Of a stretch of DNA of 55,566 nucleotides, positions 34,907-44,189 are shown in pieces. Each line of letters opens with the position of its first letter. The stretch's first letter is position 1. Source of the stretch: Caldifarciminota bacterium (lineage in GTDB: Bacteria; Hydrothermota; Hydrothermia; UBA1063; CAJXJZ01); assembly GCA_027038175.1 (NCBI GenBank), contig JALVYB010000027.1, positions 1 to 55,566 of the forward strand. The letters are read 5' to 3'. The notes beneath the pieces were generated by a model, which saw only the letters and a list, made by a program, of their open reading frames with translations, did no database searches and was not told the DNA's origin. The position numbers and the translations under genes are program-made.

Positions 34907-35875
34907 ATGAAAATACTTCTTACCGGTTGTAGTGGCTTTATAGGATGGAGAACTGCTGAATTCCTCCTTAAAGAAGGGCAACATGTTATAGGTATTGACA
35001 ACATGAATGATTATTATGATGTTAAACTAAAGGAATATCGCATTGGCAAATTACAAAAATATGATAATTTCGCATTCATTAGAGCCGATATAGAAGAGAG
35101 AGAATTACTTCTGAAAATCTTTGATGAATTTAAACCAGAGGTTGTTATTAACCTTGCTGCAAGAGCCGGGGTAAGAGCTTCCATTGAAAATCCGCACGTG
35201 TATTTCACAACTAATGTTATCGGGAATTTAAACCTCCTTGAACTTTCTGTCAAGTACAACGTAAGAAAATACATCCTTGCCTCCACATCCTCCCTGTATG
35301 CCGGACAGAAAATGCCGTTCCGGGAAGATTTGCCGGTAAATGAGCCTATTTCTCCCTATGCTGCTTCAAAAAAATCAGCGGAGGTTACCTCTTTCACATA
35401 TCACTATCTCTATGATCTCAACGTTACCATACTGAGATTTTTTACAGTCTACGGTCCTGCTGGGAGACCTGATATGGCTCCCCTGAGATTCCTTTATTGG
35501 CTATATTACGACAGACCTATCATTATTTTTGGAGATGGAAAACAATCCCGTGATTTTACATACATTGATGACATCGTAAAAGGTTTACTCAAAGCAATAA
35601 GCCTTGACAGGAAATTTGAAATAATAAATCTTGGAGGCGGCAAATCCCCTGCCTCAATATTAAAAATACTAAATATTTATGAAAGATTGCTTCAAAAGAA
35701 GGCTAACATTGTCTTTAAGGAACGAGTAAAAGCAGATATGGAAAGCACACAGGCTGACATAACCAAGGCTAAATCATTGCTTGGCTGGGAGCCAGAAATT
35801 GGCATCGAAGAGGGTCTCAAAAGAACAGTTGAATGGTTTTTAAAAGAGGGCAAGGATATAGGTTTTAAAGTATAA
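34907..35875 (+). CDS. NAD-dependent nucleotide-sugar epimerase (UDP-glucuronate 4-epimerase-like)
   Basis: 322 residues, extended SDR family. The NAD-binding motif is TGCSGFIG at the N-terminus, the catalytic Tyr-x-x-x-Lys is in ISPYAASKKSAE, with a Ser/Thr-rich STSSLYAG before it. DNMNDYYDVKLKE, LAARAGVRASIENPHVY and TVYGPAGRPDMA resemble GAE-type 4-epimerases that act on UDP-glucuronate. Assignment to UDP-GlcA rather than UDP-Glc is inference from these motifs. It supplies a sugar donor for the polymer. Confidence 0.85.
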   Translation: MKILLTGCSGFIGWRTAEFLLKEGQHVIGIDNMNDYYDVKLKEYRIGKLQKYDNFAFIRADIEERELLLKIFDEFKPEVVINLAARAGVRASIENPHVYFTTNVIGNLNLLELSVKYNVRKYILASTSSLYAGQKMPFREDLPVNEPISPYAASKKSAEVTSFTYHYLYDLNVTILRFFTVYGPAGRPDMAPLRFLYWLYYDRPIIIFGDGKQSRDFTYIDDIVKGLLKAISLDRKFEIINLGGGKSPASILKILNIYERLLQKKANIVFKERVKADMESTQADITKAKSLLGWEPEIGIEEGLKRTVEWFLKEGKDIGFKV

Positions 35876-35876
35876 A

Positions 35877-36755
35877 ATGAAGGCCATTATACTTGCTGGA
35901 GGCAGCGGTACAAGACTTTATCCCACCACCAGGATAATATCAAAACATCTGTTACCAGTATATGATAAGCCTATGATTTACTATCCACTTTCCATTTTAC
36001 TGCTTGGAAAAATAAAAGATATTCTCATTATAACTACTCCGAAAGACCTACCGAGATTTAAGGAACTTCTTGGTGATGGGAAAAACTGGGGAATAAATAT
36101 CCAGTATGCAACACAGAAAAAACCCAACGGAATAGCGGAAGCATTGATAATAGGCAAAGATTTTATAGGTGATGATTTTATGACGCTCATACTTGGCGAC
36201 AATCTGTTTTTTGGACATGGTCTTACGAACCTGATAAACGAGAGCATTAGAGACCTCCAAAGTACTGGTAAAGCCATTATATGGGGATATACAGTGAATA
36301 ATCCTGAACAATACGGGGTTGTGGAACTGGATAAAAATGGAAATCCTGTAAGAATAATAGAAAAGCCCCAAAAACCGCGCAGCAAGTGGGCTGTAGTTGG
36401 AATTTATTTCTACCCACCTGATGTTATTCATAAAGTGGGCAAACTCACACCATCAGAAAGGGGTGAACTTGAGATTACCGATGTTAACAGTCTCTATCTT
36501 AAGGAGAACCGGTTAATGGTAAAACTCATGGGACGGGGATATGCATGGCTGGATACAGGAACTGCTGAGAACCTGCTTTCTGCATCCCAGTTCGTAGAAA
36601 CTATTGAAAAAAGAACAGGTCTTAAAATAGCATGCCTTGAAGAAATTGCTTATAGAAACGGTTTTATCACCAGAGAGCAACTTGCGACGATTGCAAAGTC
36701 AATGCGTCAAAGTGCTTACGGAGAATATCTCTTAAAGATACTAAAGGAGTTTTGA
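35877..36755 (+). CDS. rmlA: Glucose-1-phosphate thymidylyltransferase RmlA
   Basis: 292 residues, the long RmlA form. Nucleotide-binding GGSGTRLYPTT at the start, SKHLLPVYDKPMIYYPLS, LILGDNLFFGHGL and EKPQKPRSKWAVVGIYFY are diagnostic. It makes dTDP-glucose from glucose-1-phosphate and dTTP. Its ATG lies 1 base after the epimerase stop. RmlB and RmlD are not in the window. Confidence 0.95.
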   Translation: MKAIILAGGSGTRLYPTTRIISKHLLPVYDKPMIYYPLSILLLGKIKDILIITTPKDLPRFKELLGDGKNWGINIQYATQKKPNGIAEALIIGKDFIGDDFMTLILGDNLFFGHGLTNLINESIRDLQSTGKAIIWGYTVNNPEQYGVVELDKNGNPVRIIEKPQKPRSKWAVVGIYFYPPDVIHKVGKLTPSERGELEITDVNSLYLKENRLMVKLMGRGYAWLDTGTAENLLSASQFVETIEKRTGLKIACLEEIAYRNGFITREQLATIAKSMRQSAYGEYLLKILKEF

Positions 36756-37301
36756 ATGGAGTTTATTGAACTTGAACTTAAAGGTGTTTTCCTTATAAAA
36801 CCGGTGATACACAGGGACAAGAGAGGATATTTTTTTGAATCTTTCAGAGAGGACCTGTTTAAGAAATATGTAGGGGATATACATTTTGTACAGGACAATG
36901 AATCTTTTTCTAAAAAAGGCGTTTTCCGGGGGTTACATTACCAGATACCCCCAATGGCGCAGAGTAAACTCGTGCGGGTAGTAAAGGGGGAAATAATTGA
37001 CGTGATACTTGACATACGAAAAGAATCACCAACCTTCGGGAAATATGTTACTGTTGAATTAAATGATCAGAATAAATACCAGCTTTTTATTCCACGAGGT
37101 TTTGCACATGGGTTTTACGTAAAATCCGATTATGCAATAGTGCATTATAAAGTGGATAATTATTATTCTCCGGAACATGAACGGGGAATTAATGTAAAGA
37201 GTTTGCATTTTCCAAAAGACTTCATGGACCCTGTTATTATGTCACAGAAAGATTTAACCCTTCCCCTTATAACTAACGTAAAAAAGGAAGACCTTCTTTG
37301 A
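36756..37301 (+). CDS. rmlC: dTDP-4-dehydrorhamnose 3,5-epimerase RmlC
   Basis: 181 residues, the cupin-type RmlC. FRGLHYQ carries the catalytic His, KGEIIDVILDIRKESPTFG and IPRGFAHGFYVKS follow, and the Tyr in VDNYYSPEHERGI is in its usual place. It starts directly after rmlA. Because rmlB and rmlD are missing, the pathway must be completed elsewhere or the product may be another dTDP-sugar. Confidence 0.94.
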   Translation: MEFIELELKGVFLIKPVIHRDKRGYFFESFREDLFKKYVGDIHFVQDNESFSKKGVFRGLHYQIPPMAQSKLVRVVKGEIIDVILDIRKESPTFGKYVTVELNDQNKYQLFIPRGFAHGFYVKSDYAIVHYKVDNYYSPEHERGINVKSLHFPKDFMDPVIMSQKDLTLPLITNVKKEDLL

Positions 37302-37302
37302 T

Positions 37303-37884
37303 ATGCTGGGTTTGCTAAAAAAAATTTACTATGCGTATAGATATAGAGGAATTGGATTTAAAGGAAAAAATGTTGTTCTGGAAGAGGGTATTAAACTCAC
37401 CAATAGGCATAATATCCATCTGGGTAATAATGTAAGAATCGGCAGATTTACTAAACTTATGGCTTCTTCACAGAACGATTCTATTAAAATAGGTAGTAAT
37501 ACCAGAATCCACGATTTCTGCGTTCTTTTAGCTTACGATGGGTTTATAGAACTTGGAGAAAACTGCTCCCTCCATGAGTTTTCAGTAATAGCTGGAAATG
37601 GTGGGGTAAAAATAGGCAATTGGGTAAGAATAGCATCTGGAGTTAAAATATTTGCTGCACAGCATATTTTCAACCAAAGGGACATTCCCATATACAAGCA
37701 GGGAATATCCGCCAGAGGCATTATTATTGAGGATGACGTCTGGATAGGTACCAATGCAATAATCCTCGATGGAGTTAAAATAGGACGGGGAAGTGTAATT
37801 GGAGCAGGAGCTGTAGTGACAAAAGATATCCCCCCTTATTCCATAGCTGCAGGAGTTCCCGCAAAAGTAATAGGACAAAGGTGA
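37303..37884 (+). CDS. Hexapeptide-repeat acyltransferase (WcaF/Maa-like)
   Basis: 193 residues with left-handed beta-helix repeats, among them IHLGNNVRIG, IEDDVWIGTNAIIL and VKIGRGSVIGAGAVV, closing with the family C-terminus DIPPYSIAAGVPAKVIG. A catalytic-type His is in AAQHIFN. It probably O-acetylates a sugar of the polymer. Confidence 0.88.
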   Translation: MLGLLKKIYYAYRYRGIGFKGKNVVLEEGIKLTNRHNIHLGNNVRIGRFTKLMASSQNDSIKIGSNTRIHDFCVLLAYDGFIELGENCSLHEFSVIAGNGGVKIGNWVRIASGVKIFAAQHIFNQRDIPIYKQGISARGIIIEDDVWIGTNAIILDGVKIGRGSVIGAGAVVTKDIPPYSIAAGVPAKVIGQR

Positions 37885-39329
37885 ACACTAAATCCCTAAA
37901 GAAAAAAACTCTCCAATCTGGTCTATGGTTATTCCTACGTAAATTTTCAGTAAAACTCATAAATCTCGCTGCAATTTATATTCTCGCAAGAAAACTTACC
38001 CCCTCAGATTTCGGACTTGTTGCTCTTGCAAGTGTAGCTCTGAGGCTGGTCACAGGTAGTATTTCACAAACTACTTCTACTTATATAATCTATGATAACT
38101 CTGAAAACTGGAAAGACAAAGCAAATACAGGATTCTGGCTAAACAGCATTCTTCTCATAATTATATTTATCATCTTGTATCCTATACTACCCTGGCTTGT
38201 GTCATTTTACAAAGGCGGACCACAACTTAAAAAAATCATCCTCATATTTTTCGCGGTATTTGTGTTCCAGGAATTAAGGAGTATCCCGGACGCCTTTTTA
38301 AAGAAAAAACTTCTATATAACAAACTCGTTTTAAGAGACACAGCACTGGATATACTTGGAGCGATATTGAGTGTTGTAATGGCTCTAAAAAATTTTGGAG
38401 TCTGGAGTCTTGTAATTCCACCTGTTGTCACATCTATTGTAAGTTTTCCTATAGCTCTCCTTCAAAGCCAGTGGTTCCCTTCCGTTCTATCATTAAAATA
38501 TACCAGAGAAATTTTAAAATACACTTTGCATGTAATGGGGACAAATATCCTTACATTTTTGGGCAATGAAGGAGATACCCTGATTACAGGTAAATTGCTT
38601 GGGTTTAGAAAATTAGGAATCTATAACAGAGCCTATGCATCTGCGAATCTTATTACTTATAATATAAAAAGTGTAGTACAAGAAGTCAGTTTCCCTGCTC
38701 TCTCATTGCTAAATAAGGATAGGAAGAAGTTAGATAATGCCTTCCTGGGGATGTTACGCTATATCTCCTTAATAGGATTTCCTTTAACTATAGGCCTTGT
38801 TGTGCTTGGAAAAGAGTTTATTTTAACACTCTATGGAAACCAGTGGGTTGAGGCAGTACTACCCATGCAAATTCTTGCTATTATGGCACTTCGCAGAATA
38901 ATCGGGTCTCCGGCGGGTATTTATTTTAATGCTATAGGCAAACCGGAGGTAATGTTCAAATTCGGAATTATATTTATTCCCTTTTATCTCATTTCGGTTT
39001 TTGTGGGCGCTCTCTATGGGATAGTGGGTGTTGCTATAGCAGTAACATTTATAAGAACGATAGGAGGATTTATAATTTTCGTTATGGTAACCAATGAGAT
39101 GAAAACATCCCTTGTAAACATACTGGCACCTTTTCTGTATCCATTAGTATTCAGCCTATTGATGGGCGTTGTTATAACTTTATCAAAACACTTATTTCCG
39201 ATATCATCTCCTGTCATAGCACTTGTCTTTTATGGAAGTATAGGAGTCATATTTTATGGGATTGGCTGTATGGTAAACCCAAACATCCGCAGAATAATAT
39301 TAAACTTACTCCATCATATCGTGAAATAA
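37881..39329 (+). CDS. Wzx-type polysaccharide flippase (MOP superfamily)
   Basis: 482 residues with 12-14 predicted membrane helices, the RfbX/PST family. The opening KTLQSGLWLFLRKFSVKLIN, YILARKLTPSDFGLVALASV and the mid-region GNEGDTLITGKLLGFRKLG are typical. It flips the lipid-linked repeat unit. The start is GTG overlapping the acyltransferase stop (GTGA). Confidence 0.9.
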   Translation: MNTKSLKKKTLQSGLWLFLRKFSVKLINLAAIYILARKLTPSDFGLVALASVALRLVTGSISQTTSTYIIYDNSENWKDKANTGFWLNSILLIIIFIILYPILPWLVSFYKGGPQLKKIILIFFAVFVFQELRSIPDAFLKKKLLYNKLVLRDTALDILGAILSVVMALKNFGVWSLVIPPVVTSIVSFPIALLQSQWFPSVLSLKYTREILKYTLHVMGTNILTFLGNEGDTLITGKLLGFRKLGIYNRAYASANLITYNIKSVVQEVSFPALSLLNKDRKKLDNAFLGMLRYISLIGFPLTIGLVVLGKEFILTLYGNQWVEAVLPMQILAIMALRRIIGSPAGIYFNAIGKPEVMFKFGIIFIPFYLISVFVGALYGIVGVAIAVTFIRTIGGFIIFVMVTNEMKTSLVNILAPFLYPLVFSLLMGVVITLSKHLFPISSPVIALVFYGSIGVIFYGIGCMVNPNIRRIILNLLHHIVK

Positions 39330-39333
39330 CTCT

Positions 39334-40173
39334 TTGAAGTGCTTGAAAAATCGGATAAAATTATCAGTCAAGATGAGAGCCCATCCTAAATGGAATGAAA
39401 GAAAGAAAGTAAAAGAGAAAAACAGATTGGTGTGGTTTAAGCCCAAAGGTTCAATAGACTGGTTTAAATACTGGCAGGAACAAATAACGAAAGACTATTA
39501 CAAGAAAGCGCAACAGCATCCAGTTAATAAGGAAATCATAGCGAAGACCTTGTTAAAATTCCTGAACAAAAAAGGTAAGCACATAGAAGCAGGATGTGGT
39601 GCAGGTTATTGGGTGGAAGTCCTGCGTAACCATGGATATGACATTGTGGGCATAGAACTTGATAATAGAGTAGTAGAACTGGCAAAATCTATTAATCCCG
39701 CTTTGCCCATTGAATATGGGGACGCTATGAATATTAATGTGCCTGACTCTTACTTTGATTCTTATATATCTCTCGGTGTGATAGAACATCGTAGAGATGG
39801 GCCTGAACCATTTCTTGAAGAAGCCTTTCGAGTCCTGAAAAAGAATGGCATAATAGTTGTAACAGTGCCAAATTTTGGGATTATCAGAAGATTAAAGGCT
39901 TTTTTAGGTTTATATTCAAAACCGGGTTTAACCTATGAATTCTACCAGTATGGTTTTACTAAAAAGGAACTCCGTAAAATACTTGAACAAAGCGGCTTTA
40001 CAGTGCTTGCCACTTATTACCAAGGACAGCATAGATTACTTATGGAGGAATGTTCATTCTATAGAATTCTGATGAGAATAAGAGGATCAACTCGTATAAA
40101 AAAACTTGCAGAAAAAATACTTATGCGCTTTGATGGGCATATGTTACTTATAGTAGGACAGAAAAATGCATAG
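39334..40173 (+). CDS. Class I SAM-dependent methyltransferase in the EPS locus
   Basis: 279 residues if started at TTG 39334; an ATG at 39373 would give 266. Motif I is HIEAGCGAGYWVEVL, followed by DIVGIELDNRVVELA, SLGVIEHRRDG and EAFRVLKKNGIIVVTVPNFG, a methyltransferase 11 pattern. It may methylate a sugar or a lipid-linked intermediate. Neither start has a good Shine-Dalgarno. Confidence 0.8.
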   Translation: MKCLKNRIKLSVKMRAHPKWNERKKVKEKNRLVWFKPKGSIDWFKYWQEQITKDYYKKAQQHPVNKEIIAKTLLKFLNKKGKHIEAGCGAGYWVEVLRNHGYDIVGIELDNRVVELAKSINPALPIEYGDAMNINVPDSYFDSYISLGVIEHRRDGPEPFLEEAFRVLKKNGIIVVTVPNFGIIRRLKAFLGLYSKPGLTYEFYQYGFTKKELRKILEQSGFTVLATYYQGQHRLLMEECSFYRILMRIRGSTRIKKLAEKILMRFDGHMLLIVGQKNA

Positions 40174-41365
40174 AATTGCAATTCTGGGAATAAATTATCC
40201 ACCATCTACTTTTATAAAAAGAAAAGTAGAAGCTTTATCAACAAGCAATAAATTTCAGATTACTATTTTTTCTTACAGAATAGACCGACATAAAGATAAC
40301 ACACTATCCAACCCAGATATTAAAATTATAAAACTCCTTCATCCTGATGATCCGGTTCTCTGGAAGGTTGCGGTATTTATTTATTATTTTATTAAAATAT
40401 CACTCAAACACCCTAAAATATTAAATACTCTTGCAAAAACCGCAATGGGAAAGGCCATTGGGTTTAAATCTTTTCTCAATCTCTTTGGGAATTATCTCAT
40501 AATATCAAGCTACAGCTGGGACATTATGCATTTCGAATGGGTTATGCATGCATATTCTTATATTGAAGTGATACAAGCTCTTAACAGAAGTTATACAGTA
40601 AGCCTGCGAGGAAGACAGATCACAATTGAGCCATTACTTTCAGAAGATAAAAAAAACAGACTATCAAAAATATTGCGAAATGCACAGAAGATACATTCTG
40701 TTTCGTATGCACTTAAAAAAAACGCCGAAAATATGATATCAGAACCTTTAGATATACAGGTTATATACAACGGAGTAGATACTGAACTCTTTAATGGTAA
40801 ATGTGATAATTCCGAACATACTTACCTTAACATAATCTTCATAGGCTCTCTTATCTGGCGAAAATCAATAGACAGTGCACTGTATATTTTTTACAGGTTT
40901 CTATCTGAAGGTGGGAAAGGAACATTACATATAGTGGGTAATGGTCCTGAAAAGCCAAGGATGTTATCGACCATCAACAACCTTAATCTAAACGATAATG
41001 TAGTATATCATGGAGAAAAAACAGAAAAAGAAGTGGCAGAAATCTTAAGGGACATGGATGTTCTTATCCTAACATCTTTTGCCGAAGGACTTGCAAATGT
41101 TATTTTGGAAGCGATGGCGACATGTACCGTGCCTATAGCCACTAATGTACAGGGAAATCCCGAAGCCATAACACATGGTGAAAATGGTTTCCTATTCTCT
41201 CCTTTGAGTATTAAAGAACCAGTTAGTTATCTTTTAAAACTATATCATAATCCAGACCTACTTTACAGGATGAAAATCAAAGCCCGCGAAAAAGTTGAAT
41301 CCATGTTTACTCTTGAAAAAATGCAGGAAGGACATATTAAATTCTTTATGGAGGCAATTAAGTGA
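40166..41365 (+). CDS. Glycosyltransferase family 4 protein
   Basis: 399 residues, GT-B fold. The C-terminal donor domain has IIFIGSLIWRKSID and the E-x7-E motif in FAEGLANVILEAMATCTVPIA, with GENGFLF for the nucleotide loop. It overlaps the methyltransferase gene by 8 bases and the next glycosyltransferase by 4. The acceptor and donor are unknown. Confidence 0.88.
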   Translation: MHRIAILGINYPPSTFIKRKVEALSTSNKFQITIFSYRIDRHKDNTLSNPDIKIIKLLHPDDPVLWKVAVFIYYFIKISLKHPKILNTLAKTAMGKAIGFKSFLNLFGNYLIISSYSWDIMHFEWVMHAYSYIEVIQALNRSYTVSLRGRQITIEPLLSEDKKNRLSKILRNAQKIHSVSYALKKNAENMISEPLDIQVIYNGVDTELFNGKCDNSEHTYLNIIFIGSLIWRKSIDSALYIFYRFLSEGGKGTLHIVGNGPEKPRMLSTINNLNLNDNVVYHGEKTEKEVAEILRDMDVLILTSFAEGLANVILEAMATCTVPIATNVQGNPEAITHGENGFLFSPLSIKEPVSYLLKLYHNPDLLYRMKIKAREKVESMFTLEKMQEGHIKFFMEAIK

Positions 41366-42594
41366 AAGTAGTAATTTATATTTACCACTTCCCCCGTTTT
41401 TCTGAGACATTCATTGCCAGAAAGTTCTTATATTTATTACAAAAAGGAATAGATGTCCACGTTGTTGCTTGGCCGTCCAATGAACAGCACCTTTTCCCTG
41501 AGGTTCAACCATACCTTAAACGTGTCCATTACTTACACCTCACAAAGAACAAAATAAAAGCATTTTTTTATTTGCTATACGCTTTTTTGAAAACTTTTAT
41601 TAAAGACCCTGCTTTAACTATCAAGTATTTTAAAATCACAACCCCACTTTATGGTATTACCAAAGCCCTAAAAAAATTTTACTCGGAGTACCCTATTCTC
41701 TTAATCAAACCTGACATAATTCACTTCGAATATATCACCATCTTTAAGGAACACCACCATCTTAAAGATATTTTGAATTTTAAAGCAATTGCGAGTTTTA
41801 GAGGACATGATGTAGTTTATACAGGTATTGACGAGAAAGATTACTACAAAGACGTTTTTTCCAAACTCGATGCGATTCATACAATAGCAAACTATCTCGT
41901 TAAATATGCAAAAAAATACAGAGGCCTGCCCAGCAATTTCTCACCTATAAGAAAAATTCCTCCTGCGATTCCATCTGATTTACTCGAAATAGAGAAAAAC
42001 TATAGTACAAGAAATGGAGTCTCTGAACCTGTGAGAATCCTGACAGTAGGAAGATTGCACTGGGCAAAGGGGTACGAATACATTTTGAAAGCACTTAATA
42101 TACTAAAAGACAGAGGGATAAAGTTCCATTACAGGATTATAGGAGAGGGACCACTAAAAGAAATGCTTGTATATCTCATTAACTTTTTTGATTTAGAGGA
42201 AAGCGTCGAAATGCTCGGAAAACTATCGTTCTCGGAAACAATTGAACATTATAAATGGGCAGATATATTTATTATAGGTACACTATGGGGGTCGTTAAAA
42301 GAAGGTTTTTCAAATGCGGTCCTTGAAGCACAGGCAATGGGACTCCCTGTAGTTGCTGGAGAATATACAGAAAATATGAAATACCTTCAGAGAGAAAAAT
42401 TTGCTATACCAGTAGAAAGAAGAAATCCGGAAGATATAGCTGATAAACTTCAACTTCTTATAGAAAATCCTGCAGAGAGGAAGATTATCGGGATGAGAGC
42501 AAGGGAATTTGTAAAAAATTATCATACCATTGATAAACAGGCTGAAGATTTTTGCAGGTTTTATACGGAGATACTCGGAGAAGTAAGAAAATGA
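41362..42594 (+). CDS. Glycosyltransferase family 4 protein
   Basis: 410 residues with an N-terminal acceptor domain (YIYHFPRFSETFIARKF, common in GT4 enzymes of exopolysaccharide loci) and a donor domain containing ILTVGRLHWAKGYEYILKAL, IIGEGPLKEML and the E-x7-E in EGFSNAVLEAQAMGLPVVA. It is coupled by ATGA/GTGA overlaps to both neighbours. Confidence 0.9.
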   Translation: MKVVIYIYHFPRFSETFIARKFLYLLQKGIDVHVVAWPSNEQHLFPEVQPYLKRVHYLHLTKNKIKAFFYLLYAFLKTFIKDPALTIKYFKITTPLYGITKALKKFYSEYPILLIKPDIIHFEYITIFKEHHHLKDILNFKAIASFRGHDVVYTGIDEKDYYKDVFSKLDAIHTIANYLVKYAKKYRGLPSNFSPIRKIPPAIPSDLLEIEKNYSTRNGVSEPVRILTVGRLHWAKGYEYILKALNILKDRGIKFHYRIIGEGPLKEMLVYLINFFDLEESVEMLGKLSFSETIEHYKWADIFIIGTLWGSLKEGFSNAVLEAQAMGLPVVAGEYTENMKYLQREKFAIPVERRNPEDIADKLQLLIENPAERKIIGMRAREFVKNYHTIDKQAEDFCRFYTEILGEVRK

Positions 42595-44189
42595 TAGATA
42601 TAATATGGTTGGGAAATAACACAATGGAGAATCCAGAAATAAAAGATGCTGTTTTTTCAAAAGTACCAGAGAACCCAAAAGAGATTAATAGAGCCATAAA
42701 AAAATCATTAGAAAACGAAAGTACTAACTACCTTTTAATATGGCATGAAAAATTTGGAATTCCCGATTTAGATAAAATCTTTAATATTATCAAAACTCCC
42801 GGTGATGTCTGGCATTCAGGGCTATTATTGGGGACAAAAGGGAAACCTTTTTTACTCAATTTCATCGCTCCCACATGGATGTTCAACAAAGACCCCGATA
42901 AAATACAAAGAATAACATCTTTCAGAATGCATTTTTTCGGAACATTATTCAAGAAAGGGGTATTTAAACATCTTGGACTCTTTGACGAAAATTTTGAAAC
43001 ACTGGAAGGGGCAGCACTTGATATGGGTTTAAGACTCATAAAAGGGGGCGCTTTTATTATTTTTGAACCCAGGATATTGGAAGGCATAACTCCGCTGCCT
43101 CAGACGAGAGTAAAAAAATTAACAATACATGATGAAGTAAGAATGCTACAAAAACACTTTTCCAAACAGCAGTTAATCTGGGCTTTAGTGCGCAGTATAT
43201 CTTATGGGTATCCTAAAAAAGAGGTATTTAAAGAACTAAAAAAAGTTCTGAAAACTCGAGGAACACCAGAACAACCAGTATGGGAAAGACATTTACCGGA
43301 TAATTTTGAATTACCTGATAAAAACGTAAAAGTATCGGTAATAATCCCAACATTAAAAAGACATAAGTATTTAAAAAATGTCCTGGACGCCATGAGGGAG
43401 CAAACAATAAAGCCTTTTGAAATCATTGTTATAGATGAAGAAAAGTTTCCGGAATTTTATTCACAGTTTAAAGATTTACCTCTTACTGTCCTTACCGGAA
43501 GCAACATCGGTCAGAGCACCGCAAGGAATCTGGGGTTAGAAATAGCAAGAGGTAATTATATAATGTTCTTAGACGACGACATAGACGATATTCCCACAAA
43601 TTTTATAGAGAATCATCTGAGGTACCTCCATTATTTCAGAACAGATGCATCCTGTGGCACCGTAAGAGAAAGAGGGATAGACATAAGCATTCACAGGTTT
43701 AAAAAAATAGTAAGATTATCAGATGTGTTTCCAACTAATAATGTAATGCTAAAGAGTGCATGCCTTAATAAAATAGACCTGTTCGACACTAAATTTGACA
43801 GGGGGATGCAAGAAGATCATGACTTCGGAATTAGAATTTACATCGCAGGACATCTGATGGGAATTAATCCATTTGTGGAAGTTTTTCATCATAGAGCTCC
43901 ACGAGGTGGGTTAAGAGAGAACAAAGCGAGAAAAGTGACATTTTCATCGGCAAGAACCTCTATTTTTAGGTTTAATATCCTACATAAATCTTCTTTCTAC
44001 CTGATGTTAAAATACTATAACGACTTTCAAATTAAAGAAGAGATATTGCTTAACATACGTGGCTTCTTTATTGTAAAAGGTGGTTTACTAAAAAAAATCC
44101 TGAAGATTCTCGTTGCAACTTTTTTACTTCCAGTACTCTGTTTTAGACTCGTCAGAAACTATAATGAAGCAAAAAGAATGCTAAAATAG
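42591..44189 (+). CDS. Two-part glycosyltransferase family 2 protein
   Basis: 532 residues from the ATG at 42591. An upstream TTG at 42552 is less likely, because GGAG lies 8 bases before this ATG and it forms an ATGA overlap. The first 170 residues resemble the acceptor half of a GT2 domain (FKHLGLFDENFETLEGAALD) without a visible nucleotide-binding start. From about 250 a complete GT-A domain follows: VSVIIPTLKRHKYLKNVLDA, NIGQSTARNLG and the metal motif FLDDDIDD, then EDHDFGIR. The N-terminal part may be a degenerate GT2 domain. Its 3' end overlaps the convergent gene by 9 bases. Confidence 0.85.
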   Translation: MIDIIWLGNNTMENPEIKDAVFSKVPENPKEINRAIKKSLENESTNYLLIWHEKFGIPDLDKIFNIIKTPGDVWHSGLLLGTKGKPFLLNFIAPTWMFNKDPDKIQRITSFRMHFFGTLFKKGVFKHLGLFDENFETLEGAALDMGLRLIKGGAFIIFEPRILEGITPLPQTRVKKLTIHDEVRMLQKHFSKQQLIWALVRSISYGYPKKEVFKELKKVLKTRGTPEQPVWERHLPDNFELPDKNVKVSVIIPTLKRHKYLKNVLDAMREQTIKPFEIIVIDEEKFPEFYSQFKDLPLTVLTGSNIGQSTARNLGLEIARGNYIMFLDDDIDDIPTNFIENHLRYLHYFRTDASCGTVRERGIDISIHRFKKIVRLSDVFPTNNVMLKSACLNKIDLFDTKFDRGMQEDHDFGIRIYIAGHLMGINPFVEVFHHRAPRGGLRENKARKVTFSSARTSIFRFNILHKSSFYLMLKYYNDFQIKEEILLNIRGFFIVKGGLLKKILKILVATFLLPVLCFRLVRNYNEAKRMLK

